From Salipiger pallidus (GTDB lineage: Bacteria; Pseudomonadota; Alphaproteobacteria; Rhodobacterales; Rhodobacteraceae), in assembly GCF_014643635.1 (NCBI RefSeq), contig NZ_BMJV01000006.1, positions 248,001 to 312,000 on the forward strand: a stretch of 64,000 nt of DNA, written 5' to 3'. Shown one piece after another: positions 1 through 7,134 of the stretch. The stretch's first letter is position 1. Each line of letters starts with the position of its first letter. The position numbers and the translations under genes were made by a program. The notes below the pieces were generated by a model. The model made no database searches and had not been told where the DNA came from. It saw only the letters and a program-made list of their open reading frames with translations.

Positions 1-1
1 G

Positions 2-787
2 TCGCAAAGCTCGCTCGCGGTTTCCGGCAACGGCACCGACTGGGCGATCCTCAACGCCTCGCCCGACATCCGCACCCAGCTTGCCGTCACGCCAGAGCTG
101 CACCCGACCGGACTGCGCGAGATGCCGCTGCGCTCGGTGCTGGTGACCAATGGCGACATCGACCACGTGGCGGGGCTTCTGACGTTGCGCGAAATGCAGC
201 CCTTCCGGCTGCTCGCGACCCCCGGCATCCACGAGGTGCTGGACGCCAATCCGATCTTTTCCGCGCTGCGCCCCGAGGTGGTCACGCGCGAGACCATCGC
301 CCTCGATATGCCCTTCGAGCTGGCCCCCGGCCTCACGGCGACGCTGTTCGCGGTGCCCGGAAAGGTGCCGCTCTACCTCGAGGGCGATGAGGTGCAGACC
401 GATCTCATGGGCGACCAGACCGTGGGGGTGGAGCTGACGGCGGGCGAGGATACCGCCTTCTACATCCCCGGCTGCGCCCTCCTGAACAATGCGCTGCGTA
501 AGCGACTTCAGGGCGCGGCGCTGCTGTTCTTCGACGGTACGCTCTGGCGCGACGACGAGATGCTGCGCGAGGGGCTCGGCCACAAGACTGGCCGCCGCAT
601 GGGTCACATGTCCATGAGTGGTGAGGACGGCTCTCTAACGGCCTTCGCCGGGCTGGGGATCGCCCGCAAGGTCTACGTGCACATGAACAACACCAACCCG
701 GTGCTGCGTCCTGCCTCGCCAGAGAGGGCTGAGGCGGAGGCGGCGGGCTGGATCATCGGTAAGGACGGGATGGAGGTGACCACATGA
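2..787 (+). CDS. pqqB: PqqB, PQQ biosynthesis protein (5' end outside window)
   Basis: Metallo-beta-lactamase-fold protein of pyrroloquinoline quinone biosynthesis. The frame is open from the window edge and reads SQSSLAVSGNG, then NASPDIRTQL, LHPTGLRE and TNGDIDHVAGLLTLRE, which is the recognisable PqqB core with its degenerate metal-site motif. About 260 codons are visible; the family is about 300 residues, so roughly 40 N-terminal residues lie upstream. The family is linked to hydroxylation of the PqqA-derived intermediate (established knowledge). It overlaps pqqC by ATGA, indicating translational coupling in a pqq operon. pqqA is expected just upstream and cannot be seen. Confidence 0.96.
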   Translation, partial: SQSSLAVSGNGTDWAILNASPDIRTQLAVTPELHPTGLREMPLRSVLVTNGDIDHVAGLLTLREMQPFRLLATPGIHEVLDANPIFSALRPEVVTRETIALDMPFELAPGLTATLFAVPGKVPLYLEGDEVQTDLMGDQTVGVELTAGEDTAFYIPGCALLNNALRKRLQGAALLFFDGTLWRDDEMLREGLGHKTGRRMGHMSMSGEDGSLTAFAGLGIARKVYVHMNNTNPVLRPASPERAEAEAAGWIIGKDGMEVTT

Positions 788-1530
788 CCCAGACACGCGA
801 GGCCTTCGAGGCCCGGCTGCGCCAGATCGGCACCGAACGCTACCACGACCGCCACCCGTTCCACCACCGTCTTCACGGCGGCGACTGCACCCCCGACGAG
901 GTGCGCGCCTGGGTCATCAACCGCTACCAGTACCAGCATTGCATCCCCCTGAAGGACGCCGCGTTCATGAGCCGGGTCGAGGATCCCGACCTGCGGCGCG
1001 CCTGGCGTAGCCGGATCGAGGATCACGACGGCACCGACACCAACGAAGGCGGTATCCGCCGCTGGCTGCGGCTGGCGGATGCGGTGGGCCTCGACCGCGA
1101 TTACGTCGCCTCGCGGCAGGGCGTGCTGCCCGCGACCCGCTTCGCCGTGGAGGCCTATGTGCGCTACGTGCGCGACAAGTCCCTGCTCGAGGCGGTGGCG
1201 GCCTCGCTTACGGAACTCTTCGCGCCGAAGATCCACGCGGGCCGGATCGAAGGGCTGCTGAAGCATTACGATTTCGCCGACGACAGCGCCCTCAGCTACT
1301 TCCGCAACCGCCTGACCGAGGCTCCCAAGGACGTGGCCTTCGGCCTTGACTGGGTGCTGGGTCACGCGGACACCGCCGAAAAGCAGGACGCGGCGGCGAA
1401 TGCGCTGATCTTCAAGACAGAGGTGCTCTGGGCCCAGCTTGATGCGCTCTGGGGCGCCTATGTCGAAGGCCGCATCCCGCCGGGCGCGTGGCAGCCGGGC
1501 GAAGGCCTCGCCAGCCCGAAGGCGGCATGA
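784..1530 (+). CDS. pqqC: PqqC, pyrroloquinoline-quinone synthase
   Basis: 248-residue cofactor-independent oxidase that performs the last ring closure and oxidation of PQQ synthesis in the cytoplasm. The sequence carries the family hallmarks: an early RYHDRHPFHHRLHGG stretch, the NRYQYQ motif, EDHDGTD, and a C-terminal LGHADTAEKQDAA segment. Length matches the family (about 250). The start overlaps the pqqB stop as ATGA and the stop overlaps pqqD in the same way, so the three genes are almost certainly co-translated. Confidence 0.97.
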   Translation: MTQTREAFEARLRQIGTERYHDRHPFHHRLHGGDCTPDEVRAWVINRYQYQHCIPLKDAAFMSRVEDPDLRRAWRSRIEDHDGTDTNEGGIRRWLRLADAVGLDRDYVASRQGVLPATRFAVEAYVRYVRDKSLLEAVAASLTELFAPKIHAGRIEGLLKHYDFADDSALSYFRNRLTEAPKDVAFGLDWVLGHADTAEKQDAAANALIFKTEVLWAQLDALWGAYVEGRIPPGAWQPGEGLASPKAA

Positions 1531-1829
1531 TGGACCCGCACGCGATCCCGGTCCTGCCGCGCGGGGTGCGCCTGCACCACGACAGGGTGCGCGGCACTTG
1601 GGTGCTGCTCGCGCCCGAACGCGCCGTCACCCTCGACCAGACCGCCCACGCGATCCTGTCGGAGGTCGATGGCACCCGCAGCCTGTCGCAGATCACCGCC
1701 ACGCTCGCCGCCCGCTACAACGCCCCCGAGGCCGAGATCGCAAAGGACGCCGCAGGCTTCCTAGGAGCGCTGTGCGACCGCCGCTTTCTCGACCTCGCGC
1801 AGGAGGACGCCCCCCCGCCTGCACGCTAG
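1527..1829 (+). CDS. pqqD: PqqD, PqqA-binding peptide chaperone
   Basis: Small protein (about 100 residues) that presents the PqqA precursor peptide to the radical SAM enzyme PqqE. The sequence has the PqqD/RRE wing: LPRGVRLHHDRVRGTW, LLAPERAVTLDQTAHAIL and DGTRSLSQI. The start was placed at the tandem ATGATG at 1527/1530, which overlaps the pqqC stop, rather than at an upstream in-frame ATG inside pqqC that would add 13 unrelated residues. pqqE does not follow directly: a 117-nt gap with a repeat element lies between. Confidence 0.94.
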   Translation: MMDPHAIPVLPRGVRLHHDRVRGTWVLLAPERAVTLDQTAHAILSEVDGTRSLSQITATLAARYNAPEAEIAKDAAGFLGALCDRRFLDLAQEDAPPPAR

Positions 1830-1876
1830 CCGGGCAGAGCCGCAGGCACCGCGGCCCGAGGGACCGCGCCGCCCCG

Positions 1877-1899
1877 TCTTCTTCTCTTTCCAAATACGC
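1877..1899. repeat. Dispersed intergenic repeat, copy 1
   Basis: 23-bp element containing CTTCTCTTTCCAAATACGC in the pqqD-pqqE gap. The same 23 bp recur exactly at 20153-20175, and diverged copies (some inverted) occur at 3094, 10743, 20113 and 55691, always in non-coding DNA just after a gene. Likely a genome-wide 3'-flanking repeat; function unknown. Confidence 0.7.
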
Positions 1900-1946
1900 A
1901 CCGGCCGGTTCTCGCCAAGGTGCGCCATGCCAAGGAAGGCAGAGCC

Positions 1947-3056
1947 ATGACCCAGCCAAAGCCCCCCATCGCCATGCTGGCTGAACTCACCCACCGTTGC
2001 CCGCTGTCCTGTCCTTACTGTTCCAACCCCGTCGAGATGGCCCGCCAAGACAGCGAGCTGGCGACCCAGGACTGGATCCGCGTCTTCCGCGAGGCGGCGG
2101 ATCTGGGCGTGCTCCAACTGCACCTGTCGGGCGGAGAGCCTGCCTCGCGCCGCGATCTCGAAGAGCTTGTCGCCGCCGCCCGAGACGCGGGGCTGTATAC
2201 GAACCTCATCACGTCGGGCATCGGGCTCAGCGAACGGAGGCTGAGGGCGCTCGATGCGGCGGGGCTCGATCATGTGCAGCTCAGCCTGCAAGGCACGACC
2301 CCCGAGATGGCGGACGAGATCGGCGGCTACACCGGTGGCTTCAAGCGCAAGATGCAGGTCGCCGACTGGATCGGGCAGATCGGGTTTCCGCTGACGCTGA
2401 ACGCGGTGCTGCACCGGCGCAACCTGCACCAGCTGCCCCGCGCCATCGAGATGGCGGTCGAGATGGGCGCCCGCCGGATCGAGGTTGCCACGGTGCAGTT
2501 TCACGGCTGGGCGCTGAAGAACCGCGATGCGCTGATGCCGACGCGCGAACAGGCCGCAGAGGCGACCCGCATCGTGACCGAGGCGCGGCAGGCCCTCAAG
2601 GGCACGCTGGTGATCGACTACGTGCCGGCGGACTACCACTCGGACTATCCCAAGCGCTGCATGGGCGGCTGGGGCTCGACCGGGCTCAACGTGACGCCGG
2701 AAGGGCTGGTCCTGCCCTGCCACGCGGCGCAGACCATCACGCACCTGACGTTCCAGTCCGTGCGCGACGCGTCTTTGTCCGGGATCTGGCACGATGGCCC
2801 CGCCTTCAACGCCTACCGCGGCACCGACTGGATGCCCGAGCCCTGCGCCTCGTGCGAGCGCAAGACCGTGGATTTCGGCGGCTGTCGCTGTCAGGCCATG
2901 GCGCTGGTGGGGGATGCGTCCGCGACGGATCCGGTCTGCGTGAAGTCCCCGCACCACGTGGACCTGCAGGCCCGGGCCGAGGCGCATGCCGCAGCCGAAG
3001 CCCCCCTGGTCTACCGCACCGCGCCGGGCCGGCGGGTGGAAGAACCTGCGCAGTAG
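1947..3056 (+). CDS. pqqE: PqqE, PqqA peptide cyclase (radical SAM)
   Basis: 369-residue radical SAM enzyme that forms the Glu-Tyr C-C crosslink in PqqA, the first committed PQQ step. The CxxxCxxC cluster is visible at residues 18, 22 and 25 (HRCPLSCPYCSNP). The SPASM-type C-terminal auxiliary cluster region has CMGGWGSTGLNVTPEG, LPCHAA, EPCASCERK and GGCRCQA. The start at 1947 is preferred over an in-frame ATG 9 codons earlier because AGGAAGG (1932-1938) sits at correct spacing and the family begins close to this point. It is the last recognisable pqq gene; no pqqF peptidase follows. Confidence 0.96.
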   Translation: MTQPKPPIAMLAELTHRCPLSCPYCSNPVEMARQDSELATQDWIRVFREAADLGVLQLHLSGGEPASRRDLEELVAAARDAGLYTNLITSGIGLSERRLRALDAAGLDHVQLSLQGTTPEMADEIGGYTGGFKRKMQVADWIGQIGFPLTLNAVLHRRNLHQLPRAIEMAVEMGARRIEVATVQFHGWALKNRDALMPTREQAAEATRIVTEARQALKGTLVIDYVPADYHSDYPKRCMGGWGSTGLNVTPEGLVLPCHAAQTITHLTFQSVRDASLSGIWHDGPAFNAYRGTDWMPEPCASCERKTVDFGGCRCQAMALVGDASATDPVCVKSPHHVDLQARAEAHAAAEAPLVYRTAPGRRVEEPAQ

Positions 3057-3651
3057 CTACCGGCGCTTGCACCGCGTGGTGCGGGCGGGATGTGCGTATT
3101 TTCAAAGAGAAGGATGCCCAAGGCGCGCTCAGGGTGGGACGCGGTACGGGATGTGAGCGGTGGGTCTTGGCGGCCCGGTGGGGCGCTCATCTTCGCGAGT
3201 GTCTCATGCATGGTACCGGGCCGGGTTAGCGGTGATTTGGGGAAAGGTGGCAGTGGGATGCTTGGTGCCGTACCCCGCGGCATCTCCGGGAAAGATGTCA
3301 AAAGGCTGTCGTGGTCTGATCCGCGAGGGATTTTCCTGTCCTTCCGTGAGCCCGTCCGGAGAGAGCGGCAGATGCAACGTGGGTACATGAATGGGGAAAT
3401 ACGTGGCACGCCTCGTTGGCACTCGGAAGTTTCGTGCCCCTGGCACAGGAGGGACTGGCGCCTTTGCGCAGGAAAGCGACGATCCCAGAGGGGTGTTTTG
3501 CGACCACCACGGCAAGATGTCTTGCGACATGGGTCTGTGTTCCGGGACCGGGGTGGCTGGGCTAGGCTGATGGCATAGGGACAGATGAGGCGACAGGGAC
3601 CATGGGCGAGGGGATCGGGCCATTCGGCAGGCTGTGTGACGAGGCGGGTCG
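3057..3651. other. 595-bp stretch without a recognised gene
   Basis: Between pqqE and the DUF58-like gene. It holds one copy of the dispersed repeat (3094-3114) and an open frame at 3090-3578 whose translation shows no family resemblance or codon pattern like the neighbours. A 17-codon frame starting at ATG 3602 ends in an ATGA overlap with the next gene and could be a leader or remnant. No RNA gene was recognised. It may be the eroded remains of genes formerly preceding the DUF58 gene. Confidence 0.5.
3094..3114. repeat. Dispersed intergenic repeat, copy 2 (inverted)
   Basis: GCGTATTTTCAAAGAGAAGG, the reverse-orientation, slightly diverged form of the element at 1877, 38 bp after the pqqE stop. 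Confidence 0.6.
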
Positions 3652-4371
3652 ATGACCGCCGCGCTGGATCTTCCCGGTGCATCGGTCACCGTGGCCGAGC
3701 TGCAGGCGTTGCGAGATCTCGTGGCTTCGGGAGGGAAGGGGGCAGGCCCGGGCACGGTGCTCGTGGCGGATGTACGGCCCTCGATGCTTTGTGGGCGGAC
3801 GCGGGCTTTCCGGTCGGTTGCCGCTGCCGAGGTTCTGGCGATGGTCGGCTGGCAGGCGCTGGGCGCTGGCGGGCACATCGGGTTGATGACCGTGGGGACC
3901 GGGAGTGCGGTGATCGTCCCGCTCGGCGTTGCCGGGGACGGGGCCTGCGCCATGGACGAGGTGATCGCGGGGCTGGTGCGGGCGCATGAGGCGGCGCTGG
4001 CCCATGCCCTTGCGGGGCAGCTGGACGATGTGCCGCTGGAGCGTGGGCTCTCGGACCTCGAGAGCATCGCGCCAGAGGGGGCCACTATCGTCATCGCCTC
4101 GGGGTTCTCGGTGCCGGGGGCAGGGCTTGCTGCGCGACTGGCAGGGCTGGCGCGGCGCGGGCCATTGAAGCTTGTGCACGTGGTTGACGGCGCGCGAGCG
4201 GCGGGTGGCGCAGAGAAGGAGCTGTTTGGACAACCGGTGCAGGCCATCGACGCCTCTGCCCAGCCGCGCGATACGGCGGCGCACCTGGCTGCGCTTACCG
4301 CCGGACCGGACGTGACACGCCTTGCCGCAGACCTCTCAGGGGCGGCCCCGGGTGGGCAAGTCCGACCCTGA
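3652..4371 (+). CDS. Degenerate DUF58/MxaS-like protein
   Basis: 239-residue protein resembling the C-terminal von Willebrand A-like half of DUF58 (MxaS-type) proteins. VLVADVRPSM corresponds to the usual DxSxSM metal-site strand, followed by SVAAAEVLAMVGWQAL, HIGLMTVG, a TIVIASGF strand and LARRGPLKLVHVVD. The conserved DUF58 block with the RxY..GD..R.IDW signature, normally just upstream of this strand, is absent, and family members are nearer 300 residues, so this is a shortened or decayed member. DUF58 proteins pair with MoxR AAA+ chaperones in methanol oxidation clusters (established for mxaRS), but no MoxR is present here. Start choice is weakly supported: in-frame stops lie close upstream and the Shine-Dalgarno is poor. 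Confidence 0.55.
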   Translation: MTAALDLPGASVTVAELQALRDLVASGGKGAGPGTVLVADVRPSMLCGRTRAFRSVAAAEVLAMVGWQALGAGGHIGLMTVGTGSAVIVPLGVAGDGACAMDEVIAGLVRAHEAALAHALAGQLDDVPLERGLSDLESIAPEGATIVIASGFSVPGAGLAARLAGLARRGPLKLVHVVDGARAAGGAEKELFGQPVQAIDASAQPRDTAAHLAALTAGPDVTRLAADLSGAAPGGQVRP

Positions 4372-4470
4372 GGCCCGATACTTAGGGCTGCCTTGCCAGA
4401 GCGGCGGGCGCGGCGCACGGTTCGGGCAGGGTGCCTTGGGAAGGGGGTGGCCCTCGGAGGAGGAACAGCA

Positions 4471-5097
4471 ATGGGAATTTTCGACAAGCTTTTTGGAGGC
4501 GGTGATCCCGGCACCGTGGCGAGCTATCGCCACGTGAAGATCCACCCTTCGGTCGATAACGGCATCAAGCCCGCGACCCAGGGATTTTCCGGCGGCACGC
4601 TCAAGTGCAAGTGCCCGAGTAACAAGGTGATCGTCACCGTCGAGGCGCAGACTGCCCACAATCACGTTTGCGGCTGCACCAAATGCTGGAAGCCCGATGG
4701 CGCGATCTTCAGCCAGGTGGCGGTGGTGTCGCGGGACAAGCTCAAGGTGACCGAGAACGGCGACAAGCTGTCCATCGTCGATCCGTCCGCCGCCATCCAG
4801 CGCCATGCCTGCACCGGCTGCGGCGTGCATATGTACGGCCGCATCGAGAACACCGGCCACCCGTTCCACGGCCTTGATTTCGTCCACACGGAACTGTCGT
4901 CGCAGGGCGGCTGGTCGCCGGCGGAATTCGCCGCCTTCGTGTCCTCGATCATCGAATCGGGGGTCGATCCGGCGCGCATGGACGAGATCCGCGGCCGCCT
5001 GCGCGAGCTGGGACTGGAACCCTACGATTGCCTGTCGCCGCCGCTCATGGATGCCATCGCCACCCATTTGGCCAAACAGAGCGGTGCGCTTCGATAA
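4471..5097 (+). CDS. gfa: Gfa-like glutathione-formaldehyde activating enzyme
   Basis: 208-residue zinc protein of the Gfa family, associated with condensation of glutathione and formaldehyde to S-hydroxymethylglutathione. Paired metal-binding cysteines are visible: [18 protein letters not shown] and [10 protein letters not shown], matching the CxC, CxxC and CxxC pattern of the family. The start at 4471 (MGIFDKLF) has a strong GGAGGAGG site at 4457-4464. It supplies the substrate of FlhA (13640), so it belongs to the same formaldehyde pathway although it lies 8.5 kb away in the cluster. Whether Gfa is truly catalytic or a glutathione carrier is debated for the family. Confidence 0.93.
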   Translation: MGIFDKLFGGGDPGTVASYRHVKIHPSVDNGIKPATQGFSGGTLKCKCPSNKVIVTVEAQTAHNHVCGCTKCWKPDGAIFSQVAVVSRDKLKVTENGDKLSIVDPSAAIQRHACTGCGVHMYGRIENTGHPFHGLDFVHTELSSQGGWSPAEFAAFVSSIIESGVDPARMDEIRGRLRELGLEPYDCLSPPLMDAIATHLAKQSGALR

Positions 5098-5161
5098 CCC
5101 CTTGATCCTGCGGGGTCCGGCGCGCGATGCGAGGGCGCGCATGGCCGGATCCCGGTGCATT

Positions 5162-5174
5162 GAATACACGCCAT
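5162..5174 (+). promoter_or_regulatory. Candidate regulator site upstream of the response regulator gene
   Basis: GAATACACGCCAT, 82 bp before the start at 5256. It matches GAATACACACCAT at 13523-13535, upstream of flhA, at 12 of 13 positions, and both are followed within 40 bp by GGTAYG and CTGCRC blocks. Inference: a shared activator site for C1 genes, possibly autoregulatory for the response regulator. Confidence 0.4.
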
Positions 5175-5255
5175 GGTACGCTGCACCACAGCATACAATC
5201 CCGTTGCGCGAACGAAAGCTTGTGGTCTAGGCTCCTCCTCAGGGAGGACATTTCA

Positions 5256-5972
5256 ATGAAAGACCTGACCGACGCGCGACCGCGCGGCGCGATACGCTCC
5301 GTGCTGATCGTGGATGACCACCCGCTCTACAGCGATGCCCTGGCCGCCGCGTTGTCGCTGGCCTTTCCCGAATGCCACTTGGAAAAGGTGTCGACCCTCG
5401 GGGCGGCGCTGACGCTGGTGACCGGGGGGCTTGAGCCCGACCTTGTCATGTTCGACCTCAAGCTGCCGGATGTCTCCGGCATCTCCGGATTCCAGTCGCT
5501 GCGCAAGGCGCTGCCGGGCAGCCCGGTGCTGGTGATCTCGTCGCTGACCTCGGTGCAGGTGGTGCAGGCGCTGATGGAAGAGGGCGCGGCCGGGTTCCTG
5601 CCCAAGGACGCCCCCGCCCCCGTGCTGCGCGAGGCCCTGCGCGAGATCGAGGCGGGCCGTCATTACGTGCATCCGGCCTACCGGACCGAACCGCGCCCCC
5701 TGCAGGATGCCTTTGACGGTCACCCAAAGCTCGCCGAGCTGACGCCGCAACAACAGAAGATCATGAAGCTTATCTGCGCCGGCAAGCCCAACAAGCAGAT
5801 CGCCTACGAGCTGTCGCTCGCCGAGGCGACGGTGAAGGCGCATATCACCGCGCTGCTGCGCCGGCTTGGGGTGCAGAACCGCACCCAGGCGGCGGTGCTG
5901 GTCGAGAATTCCCAGCCCGCTACCGGCATTGGCGCCGGCGAGGCGGACGCCCGGGCCTTTCTGAGCCGCTGA
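5256..5972 (+). CDS. LuxR/NarL-family response regulator
   Basis: 238-residue cytoplasmic transcription regulator. The N-terminal receiver has the acidic pair D20-D21 (VDDHP) and phosphoacceptor D67 (VMFDLKLPDVSG). The C-terminal LuxR helix-turn-helix reads LTPQQQKIMKLICAGKPNKQIAYELSLAEATVKAHI in overlapping blocks. The start at 5256 follows AGGGAGGA (5241-5248); an upstream in-frame ATG adds 43 unrelated residues. Regulators of this type (FlhR in Paracoccus, ErbR/AgmR in Pseudomonas) control PQQ-dependent alcohol and formaldehyde oxidation, which matches the setting. It is followed after 4 nt by the FIST gene and then the hybrid kinase, so the three are likely co-transcribed. Confidence 0.92.
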   Translation: MKDLTDARPRGAIRSVLIVDDHPLYSDALAAALSLAFPECHLEKVSTLGAALTLVTGGLEPDLVMFDLKLPDVSGISGFQSLRKALPGSPVLVISSLTSVQVVQALMEEGAAGFLPKDAPAPVLREALREIEAGRHYVHPAYRTEPRPLQDAFDGHPKLAELTPQQQKIMKLICAGKPNKQIAYELSLAEATVKAHITALLRRLGVQNRTQAAVLVENSQPATGIGAGEADARAFLSR

Positions 5973-5976
5973 CGGC

Positions 5977-7134
5977 ATGACGCGGGACGGGGGGGCTCCG
6001 CGCTACGTCAGCATCTCGGTCTCGCGAGAGGCCGATGCCCGCGCAGCGGTGGAGGAGACGCTGCGCGGGCTTGATCTGTCCGAGGCCTGCTTCCTGCTGG
6101 CCTTCGTGCCCGTGGGGCTTGACCTCGGGGAGGTGGCGGCGGCGCTGGATGCGGGCGCGCAGGGCGTGCCGGTGTTTGGCTGCACCACCGCAGGCACCAT
6201 CACCACGCAAGGCTACGATTCCGAGGCGCTGCTGCTGCTGGCCTTCCCGCGCGAGCATTTCCGCTGTGCCTCCATGCTCATCACGCCGCTGAACCCGCTG
6301 TCCATGAAGACCATCACCCGCGACGTGCGCGCCCATGCCACCCGCTTCAGCCGAACCGCCGGGTGGAACCGGCTGGCGCTGATCCTGGCCGATGGTCTGT
6401 CGAAGCAGGAGGACCTGCTGGTCGCCACGCTTGAGGCGGCGCTGGGTGAGGTACCGGTGTTCGGTGGCTCGGCGGGGGACGACCTGTCGTTTCGCGACAC
6501 GTTCGTGCTGCACGAAGGGCGGTTCCGCCGCGATGCCGCCTTGCTGCTTCTGCTCGAGACCGACCTCGAATTCCGCGGCCTCGGGTTCGACCACTTCCTG
6601 CCCACGGACACCCAGATGGTGGTGACCGAAGCGATTCCCGAACAGCGCCTCGTGCTCGAGATCAACGGCGCGCCTGCTGGGATCGAATACGCCCGCATCG
6701 TCGGCTGCCCGGTGGATGCGCTGAGCCCGCAGGTGTTCGCCGAGAACCCGATGCTGGTGCGGCAGAACATGAATTACCATGTGCGCGCCATCCACGGCGC
6801 GCCGGGGGAGCACGCCTTGAGCTTCCTGTGCGCCATCGACGACGGGCTGATCCTGACGCTGGGGCGGGGCAAGGAAATCCTCGAGACGCTCGAGGCGGGC
6901 CTCGGCGTGCAAGGGCGCCGCGGCGAGGCACCGGATTTCGTGCTGGGCTTCGACTGCATCCTGCGCCGCCTCGAGATCGAACAGAAAAACCTTGGCGACG
7001 AGGTGTCCGAGATCTTCCGTCGGCACCGGGTGCTGGGCTTCAACACCTACGGCGAACAGCATTGCGGGGTGCATGTGAACCAGACCTTCGTGGGTGTCGC
7101 CTTCTTCGAGCCGGGCCGGAGGGACTACGCATGA
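5977..7134 (+). CDS. FIST-domain sensor protein, NosP-like
   Basis: 385-residue cytoplasmic protein with FIST_N (roughly residues 20-215, containing VPVFGCTTAGTIT and EVPVFGGSAGDDL) and FIST_C (roughly 216-375, ending in VLGFNTYGEQ and NQTFVGVAFF). FIST proteins are signal-input modules; the NosP subgroup binds haem and nitric oxide and is encoded next to the NahK kinase (established in Pseudomonas). Here the gene overlaps a NahK-like hybrid kinase by ATGA, the same arrangement. The haem ligand cannot be assigned with confidence from sequence alone, so NO sensing is inference. It lies between the response regulator and kinase genes as the middle gene of an operon. Confidence 0.88.
   Translation: MTRDGGAPRYVSISVSREADARAAVEETLRGLDLSEACFLLAFVPVGLDLGEVAAALDAGAQGVPVFGCTTAGTITTQGYDSEALLLLAFPREHFRCASMLITPLNPLSMKTITRDVRAHATRFSRTAGWNRLALILADGLSKQEDLLVATLEAALGEVPVFGGSAGDDLSFRDTFVLHEGRFRRDAALLLLLETDLEFRGLGFDHFLPTDTQMVVTEAIPEQRLVLEINGAPAGIEYARIVGCPVDALSPQVFAENPMLVRQNMNYHVRAIHGAPGEHALSFLCAIDDGLILTLGRGKEILETLEAGLGVQGRRGEAPDFVLGFDCILRRLEIEQKNLGDEVSEIFRRHRVLGFNTYGEQHCGVHVNQTFVGVAFFEPGRRDYA

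Noticed and set aside
1761-2987. 408-codon minus-strand open frame over pqqE
   Set aside because: Antisense to pqqE; no ribosome site and no family resemblance.
3090-3578. 162-codon plus-strand open frame in the gap after pqqE
   Set aside because: It begins inside a dispersed repeat, lacks a ribosome site and shows no family likeness or typical codon use.
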